This document shows positions 48,101 to 59,515 of a stretch of 64,000 bases of DNA, in pieces. The notes under the pieces were generated by a model, which had not been told where the DNA came from, made no database searches, and was given only the letters and a program-made list of their open reading frames with translations. This DNA is from Pleodorina starrii. Taxonomy: Eukaryota > Chlorophyta > Chlorophyceae > Chlamydomonadales > Volvocaceae. The DNA is taken from positions 8,628,501-8,692,500 of the forward strand of contig BRXU01000001.1 of assembly GCA_030267565.1 (NCBI GenBank), in the 5' to 3' direction. How positions within the stretch are numbered: position 1 is the first letter of the stretch; each line of letters begins with the position of its first letter. A program made the translations under genes and the position numbers.

Positions 48101-51100
48101 CTAGGCGCACCACCCGGGCACCGCACCTGCAGCTCGCTGGCGGTGGCCACCAGCTTGTCCCGCTCCTGGCCGGCGGACTCCAGGGAGCTCCGCAGCGAGC
48201 GGACCTGCAAGGAGCAGGGCAAGCGGAGCGGCATGTGTGTGCGTGCCCAATCGCTTCGCTCGGCGCGCCAAGCTCGGCATACCCGCTAATGGTAGGGTAA
48301 GTGATCCCGGCCACGGCATTCAGCGTAGCTTGCGCAATGCTAGCTTTTGCCAACCTGATACTGGTATTCCGCCCCCAAAGGTTGCGCGCGCAACATGGTC
48401 CAGCCAGGGCATAGCCACCATGCACACGCCCGCCTTCTTCGCGACCCTGCCCTGCCCGCCTCAAAGCAGAAGCCACCCCTACATGACCTTCTCCACACAC
48501 CTCGCTGTTGCGGCTGTCCAGCAGGGCCGTGACCCGGTCCAGCTCGCGTCGCGCCGCCTCCAGCTGCGCCTCCAGCTCGCCGCTGAGCGCCTCGCTGGCC
48601 ACATTGGCCGCGGACTGGATCTCCATCACCTGCTGCGCCGCGTCCTGCTGCACCTGCGCAGCCCCGCCCCCCCCCGCACGACCACGATGGGCACGGAAGG
48701 CATGCATTGGCAAAAGTGCAACGGACGCAGATGCGCACCACAGAGCTTCGCACAACTTCAGCGGCTATGAATGTCAGACCGCCACGATTGAATGGCTATG
48801 AGTGTAGCCACGCGGGCAATCCAGCCATGTTGCAGGGCCATTGATTGTGTGCTTTGGGAGGGGTTGCTGGACGGGGGGAGACAGGAGTGCATGGAATATC
48901 CATCTGCCCGCAGGCGCCTCCCCTTCAGCGTATCAGGTCCGCCTGGGGCTCGACGGTAGCTCTCCAGCCCACGCACCCGTTGGACCACGCCCGACAGCTG
49001 CTGGCGGTGCTCCTCATGCACCTGCCGCAGCGCCTGCTCCACGCGCTCCTGCGCACGCCGCGGCGCCTCCTCCAGCCGTGCCTCGGCGGCCGCCAGCCTA
49101 GCGGCGTTGTCGGAGGCCACCTGCCGGAGTGGCGCAATGGGGAGATCGGGCGATATGTGAGCCCGCAAAGACGGGTGAGCCTCGTAATGCCCGGGCTTCC
49201 ATGTCTATTATAGTGTGCGGCGGCATCCGAGATCGTGTGCGGCACCCCCGAAAAGGAATACTGGTCCTATGGGAATACTACCGGAAATGTAGCCAGCAGG
49301 CTTTCCGCATACAGCAGCTACTGCGGCCTGCTGCACGCAACTGCTGTCTGTTCCCTCCCAAGGCCTGAGGACCGATCAAGGGGGTAGGAACGGCAATGCG
49401 TGCCCGGCCGAGAGCCCACACCGTGGCGTCTCCCAAGTCGGCCGCTGTCTTTGCTTCTCTTGCACACACCTGCATGGCAGCCCGCGTTGCCTCGCGCGCG
49501 TCGTCCAGGGCCTTCTGCAGGCGCTCGATCTGAGGTGGCCGCATGCCGGCAGGTTACAGCAGTTGTGTTGGCGGGTGCGCGCATGTGCCTGAGTGGGTGA
49601 CGGCGCGTGCTCAGGCCCATGCACGCACATGGGCGCGGTACTCTTGGGTTTATTGCGTTCTGAAGTGACATGCACAATGCGCCCCGAGGCGGCTGCGAAT
49701 CGCGGCCGTAGCGTCTCGGAACGAGGGTGTATTGGAGCCGTGCTCGGGCGGTCGCACCTCGTGGCTGCGGGCCTGCAGCTGCAGGGCGGCATCCTGCTGG
49801 GCAGCGGTCGCCGCGCCCTGTGTCGTGGCCAGCGACACCTACATCGCAAGTCAAGAGGGGAAGAAAGAGACAAGGGCTATTTCAGCTCATGCCCCCCGCC
49901 AAGGCACTGGAACCGGGGAATGACTCCACAGGGACTGGCATTCGGAGGGATGCGCGCATGCGCCAGATTCATCATCATCATCATCAACTTCCTCCTCGTC
50001 ATCATCATCAACTGCCGCATCCACAGCTGAGGCGACATAGGGTCGCGTGCCCAGCCCCAGGCCATTTACATGCACCCCGGCAAGGGCGACCGCTCTCTCT
50101 GAAGGGACTCGGTTCGTCACCATGATGGACAATCGGGTTGGGCCCGGGACCCCATAAGGCGCGGCTGCCGCGCGCATTGCCCCTGTCGACCTACCTGCGC
50201 GGCTTGAAGCTGGAATTCCAGAGCCTGACGCGGTACAGGGAGGTCGACGCACGGTTGGGGGGGGGGGCATATTAGGTGTGCAGGCCAGGGTTTTTCTTCC
50301 TAAGCTAACCAAGATTCCGCTCATCGGTCATGCCATTCATGTACCGTGCTCGAGAGGACGGACTCGGGGCGGTCCAACACGCTCCACACGAAGCGCCAGG
50401 CCACAAGGGGGAAGGCAGAGGCAAGAAACCGGGGGCGTCCACCGGCTAGCTAATGCCGTGCCAGCATGCCCGGGTCCTTTCGGAGTGGCTAATGCATCCA
50501 GCATCGATGGTTCCACACACGCACCTGCAGCTGCGCGCCCTTGGACGCTGCGGCCGCCGCCGCCTCACCGTACTTTGCCTCCGCTTCAGCGAGCCGGGCC
50601 CGCAGCTGCCCCACCTCCGCCACTTTGCGGCCGAGCGCGTCCTGCGCCAGAAAGCACAAAGCGCGTGGCTCGAACCCTCGAAGGCACATGAGACCACGCT
50701 GTATAACAAAGCCAGGCCTTTATTGCGCAAGGCCAGGGTCCTGGGGCCTCCGGATTCTTCAGCGCGATTACGCCAACGCCCAAGTGAAACCCAGACAACG
50801 CGTTCCGCCGGGCGACGACCGCCGATGTATTAAAGTGCTGCGACGCACGTACACGACGAGCATGGGGACCAACAGGCCGCCAGCTGGTAAGCCTTCCATC
50901 CACTATCGCAGCAGGTCGAGCATGTGCCGTTGTGCGGCCGCACGGGCCCGATGCTGTCGGGGCACCACGGCCTCTGACCGCGTGTAACCCCTGGTGGCAT
51001 GAAAGGTCCCGCGCGACATGAACTTTCGGGCGCTGCAGCCTAGGCAAGGAAGCCTAGCCATGCCAGTCCAGAGGGCATCGGCCTCATCTCCAACGTGCAC

Positions 51101-54100
51101 CTGCTCACCTCAGCCTCCTCCATCTGTCTCGCGTACCGAGCGCGCGCCTCCTCCATCTCGCTGCCATGCTTCGTCCGCGCCGCCACCACCTCGCTCGCGT
51201 GCCGCGCCGCCGCCTCCCGCATCTCCTCCCCGTGCCGCCGCCGCGCCTCCTCCAATTCCGCCGCCGCCTGCCGCCGGACCTCCTCCACCGCCGCGCTGCG
51301 TGCCTCTGCTGCCATCCGCGCCGCCGCCTGCGCCTGCAGCGCCTCTGCCTCCGCCGCCGCGGTCGCTGCCTGGCCCTCCACCCGTGCCCTCTGCAGCGCC
51401 GCCTCTGCCCCTGCCTTGGCCTGCTGCACCGCCGACGCCTCCGCAATTTGGAGCTGCACGCGCGCCTCCAGGACTGCGGCTTCGGCGGCGTCGGCCGCCG
51501 CCTGCGCCTGTGCCTTTGCGCGTTGCACCAGCTCGTTCGCGGCCGCAGCGGTGGCCTGTGCCTGCGAACGTGCTTCCTGCAGGTCGGCGTCGTGCTGGGC
51601 GGTCGCGGCGGCCAGCTGGCGCTGGTGCTCTTCCTTGGCGACCGCCATCTGAGCCCGAATGAGTGGCGACGACATGGTGTTTGGGGGTGAAGGCCGAGAG
51701 CGGAGGCATGGGGCGTGAAGCGGTCATAAGACAGTAACTTAGGGTTGCGCCATCAAGCCCGGGAGAGGCCTTGCCGCGGGGCAGCACAGCCCTTTCATTT
51801 CCGCAGGTGCACCCATCCGCAACGCTGCACACCTTGGCGAATCACTTAAGGGCCTTGCTTGGGCCTTTCACCCTGCAGGCGGGTACTGGCACCGATGCCG
51901 CCACCGGCGCGCACCCGTTTTCCCGCAAGCTGCACAGCATTCGGCCCCACATCGATGGCAGAGCCCGGGCGCTGTCCGCGCCAAACCACACCACACCTCG
52001 CCGCCGCAGCCCCACCTTTTCCTCGTACTCGGCCCTCAGTGCGCGCTGCCGCTCCGCCGCCGCAGCCTCCCAGCGCTCCCGGTCCTCGTGGAACGCGGCC
52101 AGATAGGCCACCTTCTGCGACTGCTCCTCCGCCCGGGCCGCCTGGCGCAGGGAGACACCGGAGAAGGCGAGGCGACGGCAACATTTCGGCTTCCAAGCGA
52201 CTGTTTGGATAACGCTTCATTGCGCTGTGTTGCGTAAGCCCCAGAATGACTGACGGATCAGACCGAGCAACACGTGGTTTGGATGCCGTTAGGTGACACG
52301 GCTCGCGGCTTGGCTGGACAAGCCAGGGTCTTCATGGTTAGGGCACCGCATGGGATACACGGCCGCACCCACCTCCAGCTTCTGCCGCTCCTCCACCAGT
52401 TTCTGGCGCTCCTCCACGAACTGGGCCTCCCGCCGCTGCCGCTCCGTCGCAAACTCGTTCAGCATGCCCGCCTGCTGCTGCTCCAGCGCACGGACCTGTG
52501 CCTGGGGTTTGCGTTCGGCCAGCGACAAGAGGGGCGGGTTTGCAGGCAGGGGGCACGGCTGCGCGGCAGGCCGGGCAGGGCAGGGGGCAGCCGGCAGCCG
52601 GCGAAGAGGCGGCAGCGACCATTCTGGCAGGGACGCGGACGCGGGCGCACAGGCAGGCAGCAAAGCAGGCCAGGGTATGCACGGACACCGATGCGCGCAA
52701 GCTGCCATCCGTGCAAGCTGCGGCAGAGCCTGCATGGAAACAAGGGTTTGACCGGGAGATAAAATGCACGGCACCCCCGCTTACCTGCGCCACCGAGAGC
52801 TGTGACTGCAGGGACTCGGCCGCAACGCGCGCCTCGCGGAGCTTCTGAACAGCAACCATCTTCTCAGCCTGGGGCCGCGGCACCGGTGTGGGGTTCGTCG
52901 CGGGAATGTAGCTTTAGGGCGGTTGGGGGCCCCCGGGCCCCGCGGGAGGCCCGGGACCGGACTATACCGGAGCAGGCCGTGACGCGCTCAGATGGGTCCC
53001 AACGCGCGAGGGCTTCACCTAACGGCCATTCCCACAGTCCTCTAGTTGCCCCGGAGGGATTCCCCGCCGCGAGTGCGTGGCAGCCCCCCCCCCCAGTATC
53101 CTACCTGTGTTGCCGCCAGCAGCGCAACGCTGCCGCCCGCGAGCTCCACCTGAGCAGCCGGAGGAATACGGTGGCTTTAGGATTGGTGGGCAGCTATTGG
53201 GGGTCCGTACCAAAGTGGGGCGTGAGGGCCAACTGTATTCCGCCGGGTTGCCCTCCAAACAGAGTGTGTTGTTGAGCAAACAGAGAGGGCCGCATTGAGG
53301 GGTTGATAACGGACAGGGGGCTGACAGGACCGCCCAGAACGGAACCGCCGGTGCACAAACAGCCCGTGATTAGGGGAACGGGTAACCCGTAATAGAGACC
53401 TCTCGCCCGGCGGCCTTTCTATCACCTGCCCCGCACAGTGCGTTGGGTCTGACAGGACACAACTGCCGCTGTCCTGCCAGGCCACACGACGCGGCCGCCG
53501 CCCCAAACAATCCGTATACCACACTTCGTGCGCGAGACCCCGTAATCAGGCCAACCGGCCAGTCCCCAACCAGCCCAGTATCGCGAGCCCTGCTGCACCT
53601 GTCCTTGCAGCGCCGCGACTTGCGCGCCTAGCACCCCCGCGCGCCTCCCTTCGGAAGTCAACCGTTCTCGAAGCGTGTCTATCTCCTTGACGTAAGCCTG
53701 CACGCGTGAAGAGAGAGCGGGCATGGGGCCGGGTTGGAGGGCAACCAAGACCTAAGGCGTTCGAGCGAAAGGATTGCGGATGACCAGTGCGTCGACACAC
53801 TAGCGGCTTGGGATGCGGATTGCCAGAGCTGAATCCTAAATGTCGGGCGGCCGCGGCGGGCGCTGCGGCATAACGCGTAGGAATGTAAAAACGTCGGCCT
53901 AGCAAAGCCAACAAGTGAAAACTAAAATGTTTAGAGGCTGGCCGATTATTGCATCTTTCTCCTCAAGATGGCCACGACCATGCCGTGTCGCTATGCGACC
54001 GCAGGCCGCGAGAAGGCATTTTCCCTGTTGCTCCGACTGGGCCCCGAGAAACACGGGCGCACGTCACCTGCAACAGCTGCTTCGTCTTCTTGTATTTGCT

Positions 54101-55819
54101 CCGCAGCTCCTCAGGAGGTGTCCCCGAGCTGCCCGCGGACGGCCCCGATCCCGACGCAGCGGCGCCGCCTGACTGGACCTGTGACGAGGACGCCATGGGT
54201 GACGGCGCCGCGGCCGATGACGCTGCCCCACTCCTCTCCGCGGCGCGGCCCCCGCTGCCGGCGGCCATGCTTGCTGGCTGGCCCGCAGCCGTCCGCGCCG
54301 CTGCATCGCCAGAGGATGGGCCCCTTACGGACCCAGCGGGGTTGTTCAGAGGCGGCGGCGACGCTGTATGGCGTGCTGCCTTTGACCACGGGTCATGACG
54401 CATAACGCCATGCGGCCGGGGACCCGGCCGGGACGGCGAAGGGAACAGGCCCGGCCCTGATTCGGGCGGGGAGTTGGCTTGCTCCGACCCAAACGCCTGC
54501 ACCGCCGGCGCCTGCCCCTGCGCAGCTGCTGCGGCCAGCGGCGATTGTAGCCAGACGGAACCGCCCACCGGCGTCGCCATGGCGCCGTACTGTGACGGCG
54601 TCCCGCCGTATGGCATCGTGCCGAGCGGCGAATCACTGTACAGTGTCGAGGACACGGGCGTGTAGGTGTGCTGCGAAGCCTCCGTGGCGGCTGCGACCCG
54701 GCTGTGGCTCACGTGTGCGTGTTGGTGCTGGCCAAAAGCGTCTGCAATCTGGGTCGCAGCTGAGGCTGCCGCCGGCGCCGACTGGGCGTGGGAATTCAGC
54801 GACGATGGTGGGTGGGCGGCCATCGCCGCCGCCGAATCCGATGGCGCATTGAACCAGGTGGGCCTGATCTGCACCCCGGGAGTGGAGCAGGGGGGCGGCG
54901 ACGAGACCTGGATCGTGGATGGGGGTGATGCGGGCGCCTGGCGTGCCGCCGCTGCCGCCGACGTTGCCGGGGAGAGCCCTCCGAATGGCGGGAATCCTAC
55001 GTCGAGCGCCTGTGCTGGTGCTTGCTGTCGCTGCGGCGACGAGACCGATGCCGGAGCGGGACTGGAGCTGACGACGCTCTTCCCCGATGGTGTACCAAAT
55101 TCGGCCGAGGCGTGGTGGTGGTACTGCTGCTCGTCGTTGCGCGGCGAGAACGGGTGGTCCATGCTGACGGGCCGTGACATGGTGAGTACCGTGCCATCTG
55201 AGTACAGATCAATGCGCTGGTGGCTCATGGGCGGGGCCACGACTGTAATTCGGTGAGGGCCAAACTCCATATCGGTTTCCGTGGCGACGGGGCTAAAAAA
55301 GCCCGGTGACGACGGATGCGTGGCGGCAACCGGGCCGGCAACCGGGCCGGCAGCCGCGCCGGCAGCAATCGGCATGGGCTTGCCAGAGGCCGGCTCGCGA
55401 CTGGTGCTGTTCCCATCAGGCGCTGGGGCGCTTGCGTCGGCGAGCGAGCGCTTGCCCTGCTCCAGCTGACCGCCATGCTGCCCGAGAAAGGGCGCAAATG
55501 GCTGGTGACTTTCAGGCGGTTGGTTCTCCGGACCTGGGCCCGGCGAAGATAGCGTGTTTGGCGACCGTGCGGCGGATTGCGGGTCCCTCGACGATAGGGC
55601 TCCGGATGTGGGCGTGCCAAGCATGGACAAAGAGACCTGCTGATGGCTCGAGCCAAACAGCGCCCGCTCGGTCGATTGCCATGGAGGTTGTTGGACTTGA
55701 GGGCTGACCACAGCATTTGGCGAGGACGCTGACGCCTCAGAGCCGTCGCTTGCCCAACAAATGCTGCTCGCACCTGGCGAGAGACCCGTCTGCGCAAAGC
55801 TGCGCTCCGCCTCATCCAT
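36175..55819 (-). CDS. Giant coiled-coil protein (~3934 aa), function unknown
   Basis: The 26 exons (5' to 3') are 54068-55819, 53599-53697, 53105-53149, 52785-52868, 52373-52501, 52016-52141, 51109-51648, 50525-50641, 50195-50224, 49758-49838, 49470-49529, 48977-49120, 48501-48653, 48127-48204, 47644-47736, 45531-47261, 45046-45228, 44566-44730, 44163-44336, 43725-43787, 43373-43526, 43027-43127, 42468-42707, 41254-42195, 39752-40846, 36175-39600. The total is 11805 nt. Residues 1-560 are Ser/Pro/Ala/Gln-rich, and coiled coil begins at ELRSKYKKTKQLLQ. From there to about 2480 it is almost continuous heptad-like helix (EERQKLVEERQKLE; long Ala/Glu/Arg/Gln runs), interrupted near 1380-1640 by an Ala/Gly/Ser/Asp-rich linker. 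Residues about 2480-3934 are Gly/Ser/Gln/Pro-rich. There are no membrane segments or enzyme motifs. Composition suggests a cytoskeletal, basal-body or Golgi-type scaffold, but I recognise no family. Intron 17 uses a GC donor (45045). Twenty-four of 25 introns are phase 0. Confidence 0.85.
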
Positions 55820-56849
55820 ACTTTACAATATTATTAAGCCATCGTTAAGCCGGACATGAGGCATTCAGCCGCTGAGCTGAGCTGAAAAGCTGTCTCCACC
55901 GAAGTTTGAACAGTACAGACCAAAGACAAAGTTTATCGTCAAGCTCACTGTAATATAAGTCACCATGGTTTTGCTAGGATAACTGACCCATTTATGCAAT
56001 CCGCCCAATGCTTCCTAGGAATACCGACAGATGGTTGCCTATCAACGGCAAAGTAGATGCCAATTGCATTTCGTGTGGCTACACGTGTTACATATGAAGG
56101 TAGCTATTGACGGAGTCTACCTTAGGTTGCTGTTGTGTGTTCCGGTCGGAATGATTCCGGAGCACCCTTTGATGTACGACGTAGACCCGCCATCCTATCT
56201 TTGTGCGCGTAGTTTGGAACACCTTTGAGAGGACAGCGATGGCCTTCAGGGCGATGTGGAGGCATGATGTGGAAGGTTTAAATGTTTTGCTTGTTTGGGA
56301 ATTGGGATTTGACAGCCCTGAGGGCAAGTCCTGGCAAGTCGCACTGCGCGACACGTTACAACGCACACACGACACACCCCGGTCCCTATCATAATCACAG
56401 GCCGCCCCGTTACGCACATGATACCTGCACCAAAACAAATTGCTCCCATATCTGTCCCTTCTTCCCACACTCTTCCTAGGCACACGCGCCATCGGCCTAC
56501 AGTGTAACATGCAGTTGCCGATGGCGACTTCACTCACCACAACGGCTCTACGTCCCAATTACGGTAGATCCAGCCCCTTGCTTGCTCCCCACATCTTCCC
56601 CTGTAGCGGGCGGCCGGGCCGCGCTCCAACTCCTTACCCCTGTAAACAGATAACTATATCGGACTAGCGGCGTCGCAATCATTCCAAGCACGCCGCCATT
56701 CCTGTCACCGGAAAACATCGCCGTGCGCCCTCAATGCGCGGGGGCTCCGGCTTTCGCGGCCCCGAAACCAACACCCCCCTACATCCGCACCCTCAAAGCC
56801 CCTGCCCCCGCCAACCAACCAACCGCGCAAAGCCGCCGGCAGCAGCAGC
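55820..56849. other. Intergenic: giant-gene 5' flank up to the retrotransposon
   Basis: No gene is recognised. It holds the promoter side of the giant minus-strand gene and ends where the LTR begins. Short open frames (for example 56088-56558, minus) show no motif. Confidence 0.5.
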
Positions 56850-57204
56850 CTGTAAGCTTGCTTGCACGAACTTAACGCTATTTTAATAGTGTTATATTGG
56901 TCTCACGTCCTGGCGGAGGAACGAGCCAATAAAGTACCTGTTACCTTTCCGTTAGCAGTTGTACTGCGGAATGGTACGCATCTGGAGTACGCATTAAGGC
57001 GTCGCTCTACGTGGAGACGACAGAGAATTACTCTTCAATGTTCATACACGGTATCTGTTGATACCACCTACTGTGATATGTATCTTATCTATAACACGCT
57101 ATTCGGTAAACAATCTACGCTTCCGCATAATAAGAACCGAACTCTAACCCGATCCTCGGTGAGTTACCTTAGAAAGATCCTGGGAAGACTAGTAGAGTCT
57201 TACA
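56850..57204 (+). repeat. 5' long terminal repeat (355 bp)
   Basis: It starts TGTAAG and ends CTTACA, perfect 6-bp terminal inverted repeats of the TG...CA type. A tRNA-type primer site follows two bases later. It is more AT-rich than the host DNA around it. The boundary is inferred from one LTR only. Confidence 0.78.
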
Positions 57205-57206
57205 AG

Positions 57207-57219
57207 TGGTATCGAGACC
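57207..57219 (+). other. Primer-binding site, initiator-Met type (imperfect)
   Basis: It reads tggtatcgagacc. The first seven bases equal the plant-type initiator-Met primer site TGGTATC(A)GAGC, and the rest differs slightly. It is placed 2 nt after the LTR end, as expected for minus-strand priming. Confidence 0.65.
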
Positions 57220-57239
57220 TAACTAAGGACTCATAGTAG

Positions 57240-57600
57240 TAGGATCGGCTGCGCTCTCGGCGGCGCCCCGAGCGGAAGCTTAGCTTCCCGCTTCGGCGGC
57301 AAGTGGCCCTGCCACTTGTAGCTACGCTTCCTTTGGAAGCTTGCTACCCGAGTAGCTGTGCCTTGGGCTGCGCTCTTCGCGAGCTGCGCCCCGGCTGCGC
57401 TCCTTGTGAGCTGCGCCTGTGCTCTTCGTGAGCCGCGCCTGGTGCCTGCTACGAAGCCTCGGCTTCTACGCATTTACGGCTGCCTTTATAACGGCGCATT
57501 TCGCGACGTTGGCTGAGAAGCTTTGCTTCCTCGCCGCCGCTTCAGCGACTCGTAAAGCACTCCTAGCGACGGTCGCTTTTATCGCGCCATATAGCTAACA
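57240..57600 (+). other. Hairpin-rich retrotransposon leader
   Basis: Noncoding leader between primer site and gag with a dense series of perfect short hairpins: ggaagct/agcttcc (57274-57288), caagtgg/ccacttg (57300-57318), gcttcc/ggaagc (57326-57340), gaagcc/ggcttc (57453-57466). Three tandem imperfect units of about 26 nt built on gctgcgctcttcgcgagctg lie at about 57366-57440. Confidence 0.75.
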
Positions 57601-57679
57601 TAAAAGCTATAGAGTATCGTTATCTGTCTGATTTTGCGATCTTGCTTCGACCTTTCGCGTCGTCTAGATCGCGGCCATC

Positions 57680-59515
57680 ATGGCTAAAATCAGCACGAAC
57701 CTCAAAAAACTCTGGCGCCAAATCATTCAACAAACTGCCGTTCTTAATGATGTGGCCCCTCCACAGACGAAGGGCCTTACGGCTGCGCAGCTGCGTGACG
57801 CGGCGACGGCCGTTGGCATCGACTCCCTTCCGAGCACTGCAGAGGAAGCGCAGGAGCGCGTCGACGCTCTGGAGACTTCCTTGTCTGCTAAGCAAATGGA
57901 GTCCACCATGCCTCCCATAACGCAGCAGCAGGTTGAGCAGTTGCTGCAACAACAAAACCTAATGCAGCAGGAACTCGCTCAGCTGCGGGAGGAGCATAAC
58001 AACACGAAGTCGGAACTCCACATCGCGAGGCAGCAAGCCGCGGATGCTGCGGCTGCCGCAGTCGCGGTCGCAGTGCAAGCGCAAGCCGGCGCCAAGCGGG
58101 CGGCCAGCGAGGACGCCGGCTCCAGCTCCGATGAGGACGACGCGGAAATGGAAGACGGCCAGGTGCAGAAGGAGGAGCTGCCGGCTTTTGGCGTGCAGCA
58201 CGCGGCTCGGCGCGAGTCGCCCACCGTCCGCTTCGCGAAGACGGTGGAGGGCCAGCAGCAGCCGACTCAGCGCACCTTCGCTGATGCGCTGGCGGGCGCG
58301 GCCGGTCTCGCCCGAATGGCGGGTACCTCAGCGGCCGACCGGGAGCAGCCCCTGAAGGAGCACCTTCACGCGTGGGCGCACCAGCCTTTTGTACAGAAGT
58401 ACGTCTGCTGCTTCGAGGCGCCGGGCCTCACCAACTCGGCGGCCATGTTCATAAACCACGAGCTGGCCAAGGGGAGTCATCCCCTCCTGACGACGCCTGA
58501 GCTGAAGCGCCTGTACGAGGGCATTGCTGAGTGGAAGCTCAGCCGACCGACGCCAGACTTCCTGGCGCCCATCCTCAACCAGGCCGGGGTAAGCAACCCG
58601 GGACCACTGCGACCTAGTGTGGGAGGAGTCGAACACACCCAGGGCCAGGGTTCCCTTGCAGCGGGGCAGGAGGGCGTGGTGCCACATCCACACACGGACT
58701 TGGTGCCACCGCCACCTCCTATCCCAAAACCCACGGCAGGGACGGCCGCGCCATCGGGCCCCACACGTGAGGACCGCATTCCATTCAAGCATTTCACGGG
58801 GTCATGGACAAACACATCACGTGTGTGCGGACCTGGTTCGATGTCCTGGTGACGTACTTGGTGATGCGCGGTGTCAACCCGGTGACACACTTCATCTTCC
58901 ACCTAGCGGGTGACGCGCAGCAGTGGTGCATGGTGTACATGCGCGACTGGCAAGCAAAGGGGCGCAACCCCACTGTCGAAGAGTTGCGCACCGATTTCCT
59001 CATTCAGTGGGATCACCCGTACCGTGACACACCGGAAGACGCACGCAAGCGCCTGCATAACGGAGAAGTTAAGCAGACCAGCACCATCCAGGCATATGTC
59101 GCTTCGTACCGCCTCGTGATGCAACACGTGGGCGAAATGAGCATGTATGACCGCATTTCCTGGTTCAAAATGGGCCTGCAACCCGCGCTCAGGAAAAAAG
59201 TGGATTTCCAGCCAGTGTCTGGTGCACCTTGTGTCGGGTACACCTGGTGTCGGGTACACCACCACCAAATCCGCTGACCTGAACGCTGCCCACTCTGATC
59301 CGCCCCGCTTGTCCGTGAAGGGTGGCATCCACAAGAACAACGGTGGCGGCGGTGGTGGCAACAACCGGCCATCCCAGGGCAAGGGCGGCAACAAGCGCGG
59401 CAACCGCGGCGGAAAGCCCAAGAAGCGTGACGCGCACGGCGGCCGCAAGAAGGGGGACGCCGCCCAGCTGCAGGCGGAGTTGCAGGCCGTTTTCCAGAAG
59501 TACCATTCCAAATAG
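57680..59515 (+). pseudogene. gag: Retrotransposon gag, broken by two frame lesions
   Basis: The first part is 57680-58800 (MAKISTNLKKLWRQ; coiled Gln-rich segment, acidic patch SSSDEDDAEMEDG). The middle part from about 58804 holds the conserved Ty3-type gag core (HFIFHLAGDAQQW, WFKMGLQPALRKK) in another frame. The last part, 59263-59512, returns to the first frame with a basic Gly/Arg/Lys tail and ends at TAG 59513-59515. The frame change near 58800 equals loss of one base. The second equals a 16-bp tandem duplication (59229-59244 copied at 59245-59260). No CCHC knuckle is seen; the basic GGNKRGNRGG stretch may bind RNA instead. As sequenced, this copy cannot make full-length Gag. Confidence 0.85.

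Noticed and set aside
50676..50700. tRNA-like T-arm string (ggttcgagcc on the minus strand)
   Set aside because: No matching acceptor, D or anticodon stems; it lies in an intron of the giant gene.
58790..58810. Programmed -1 frameshift in gag
   Set aside because: No slippery heptamer is present, and the shift interrupts the conserved gag core rather than a domain border; a simple base loss compensated downstream by a 16-bp duplication explains it better.
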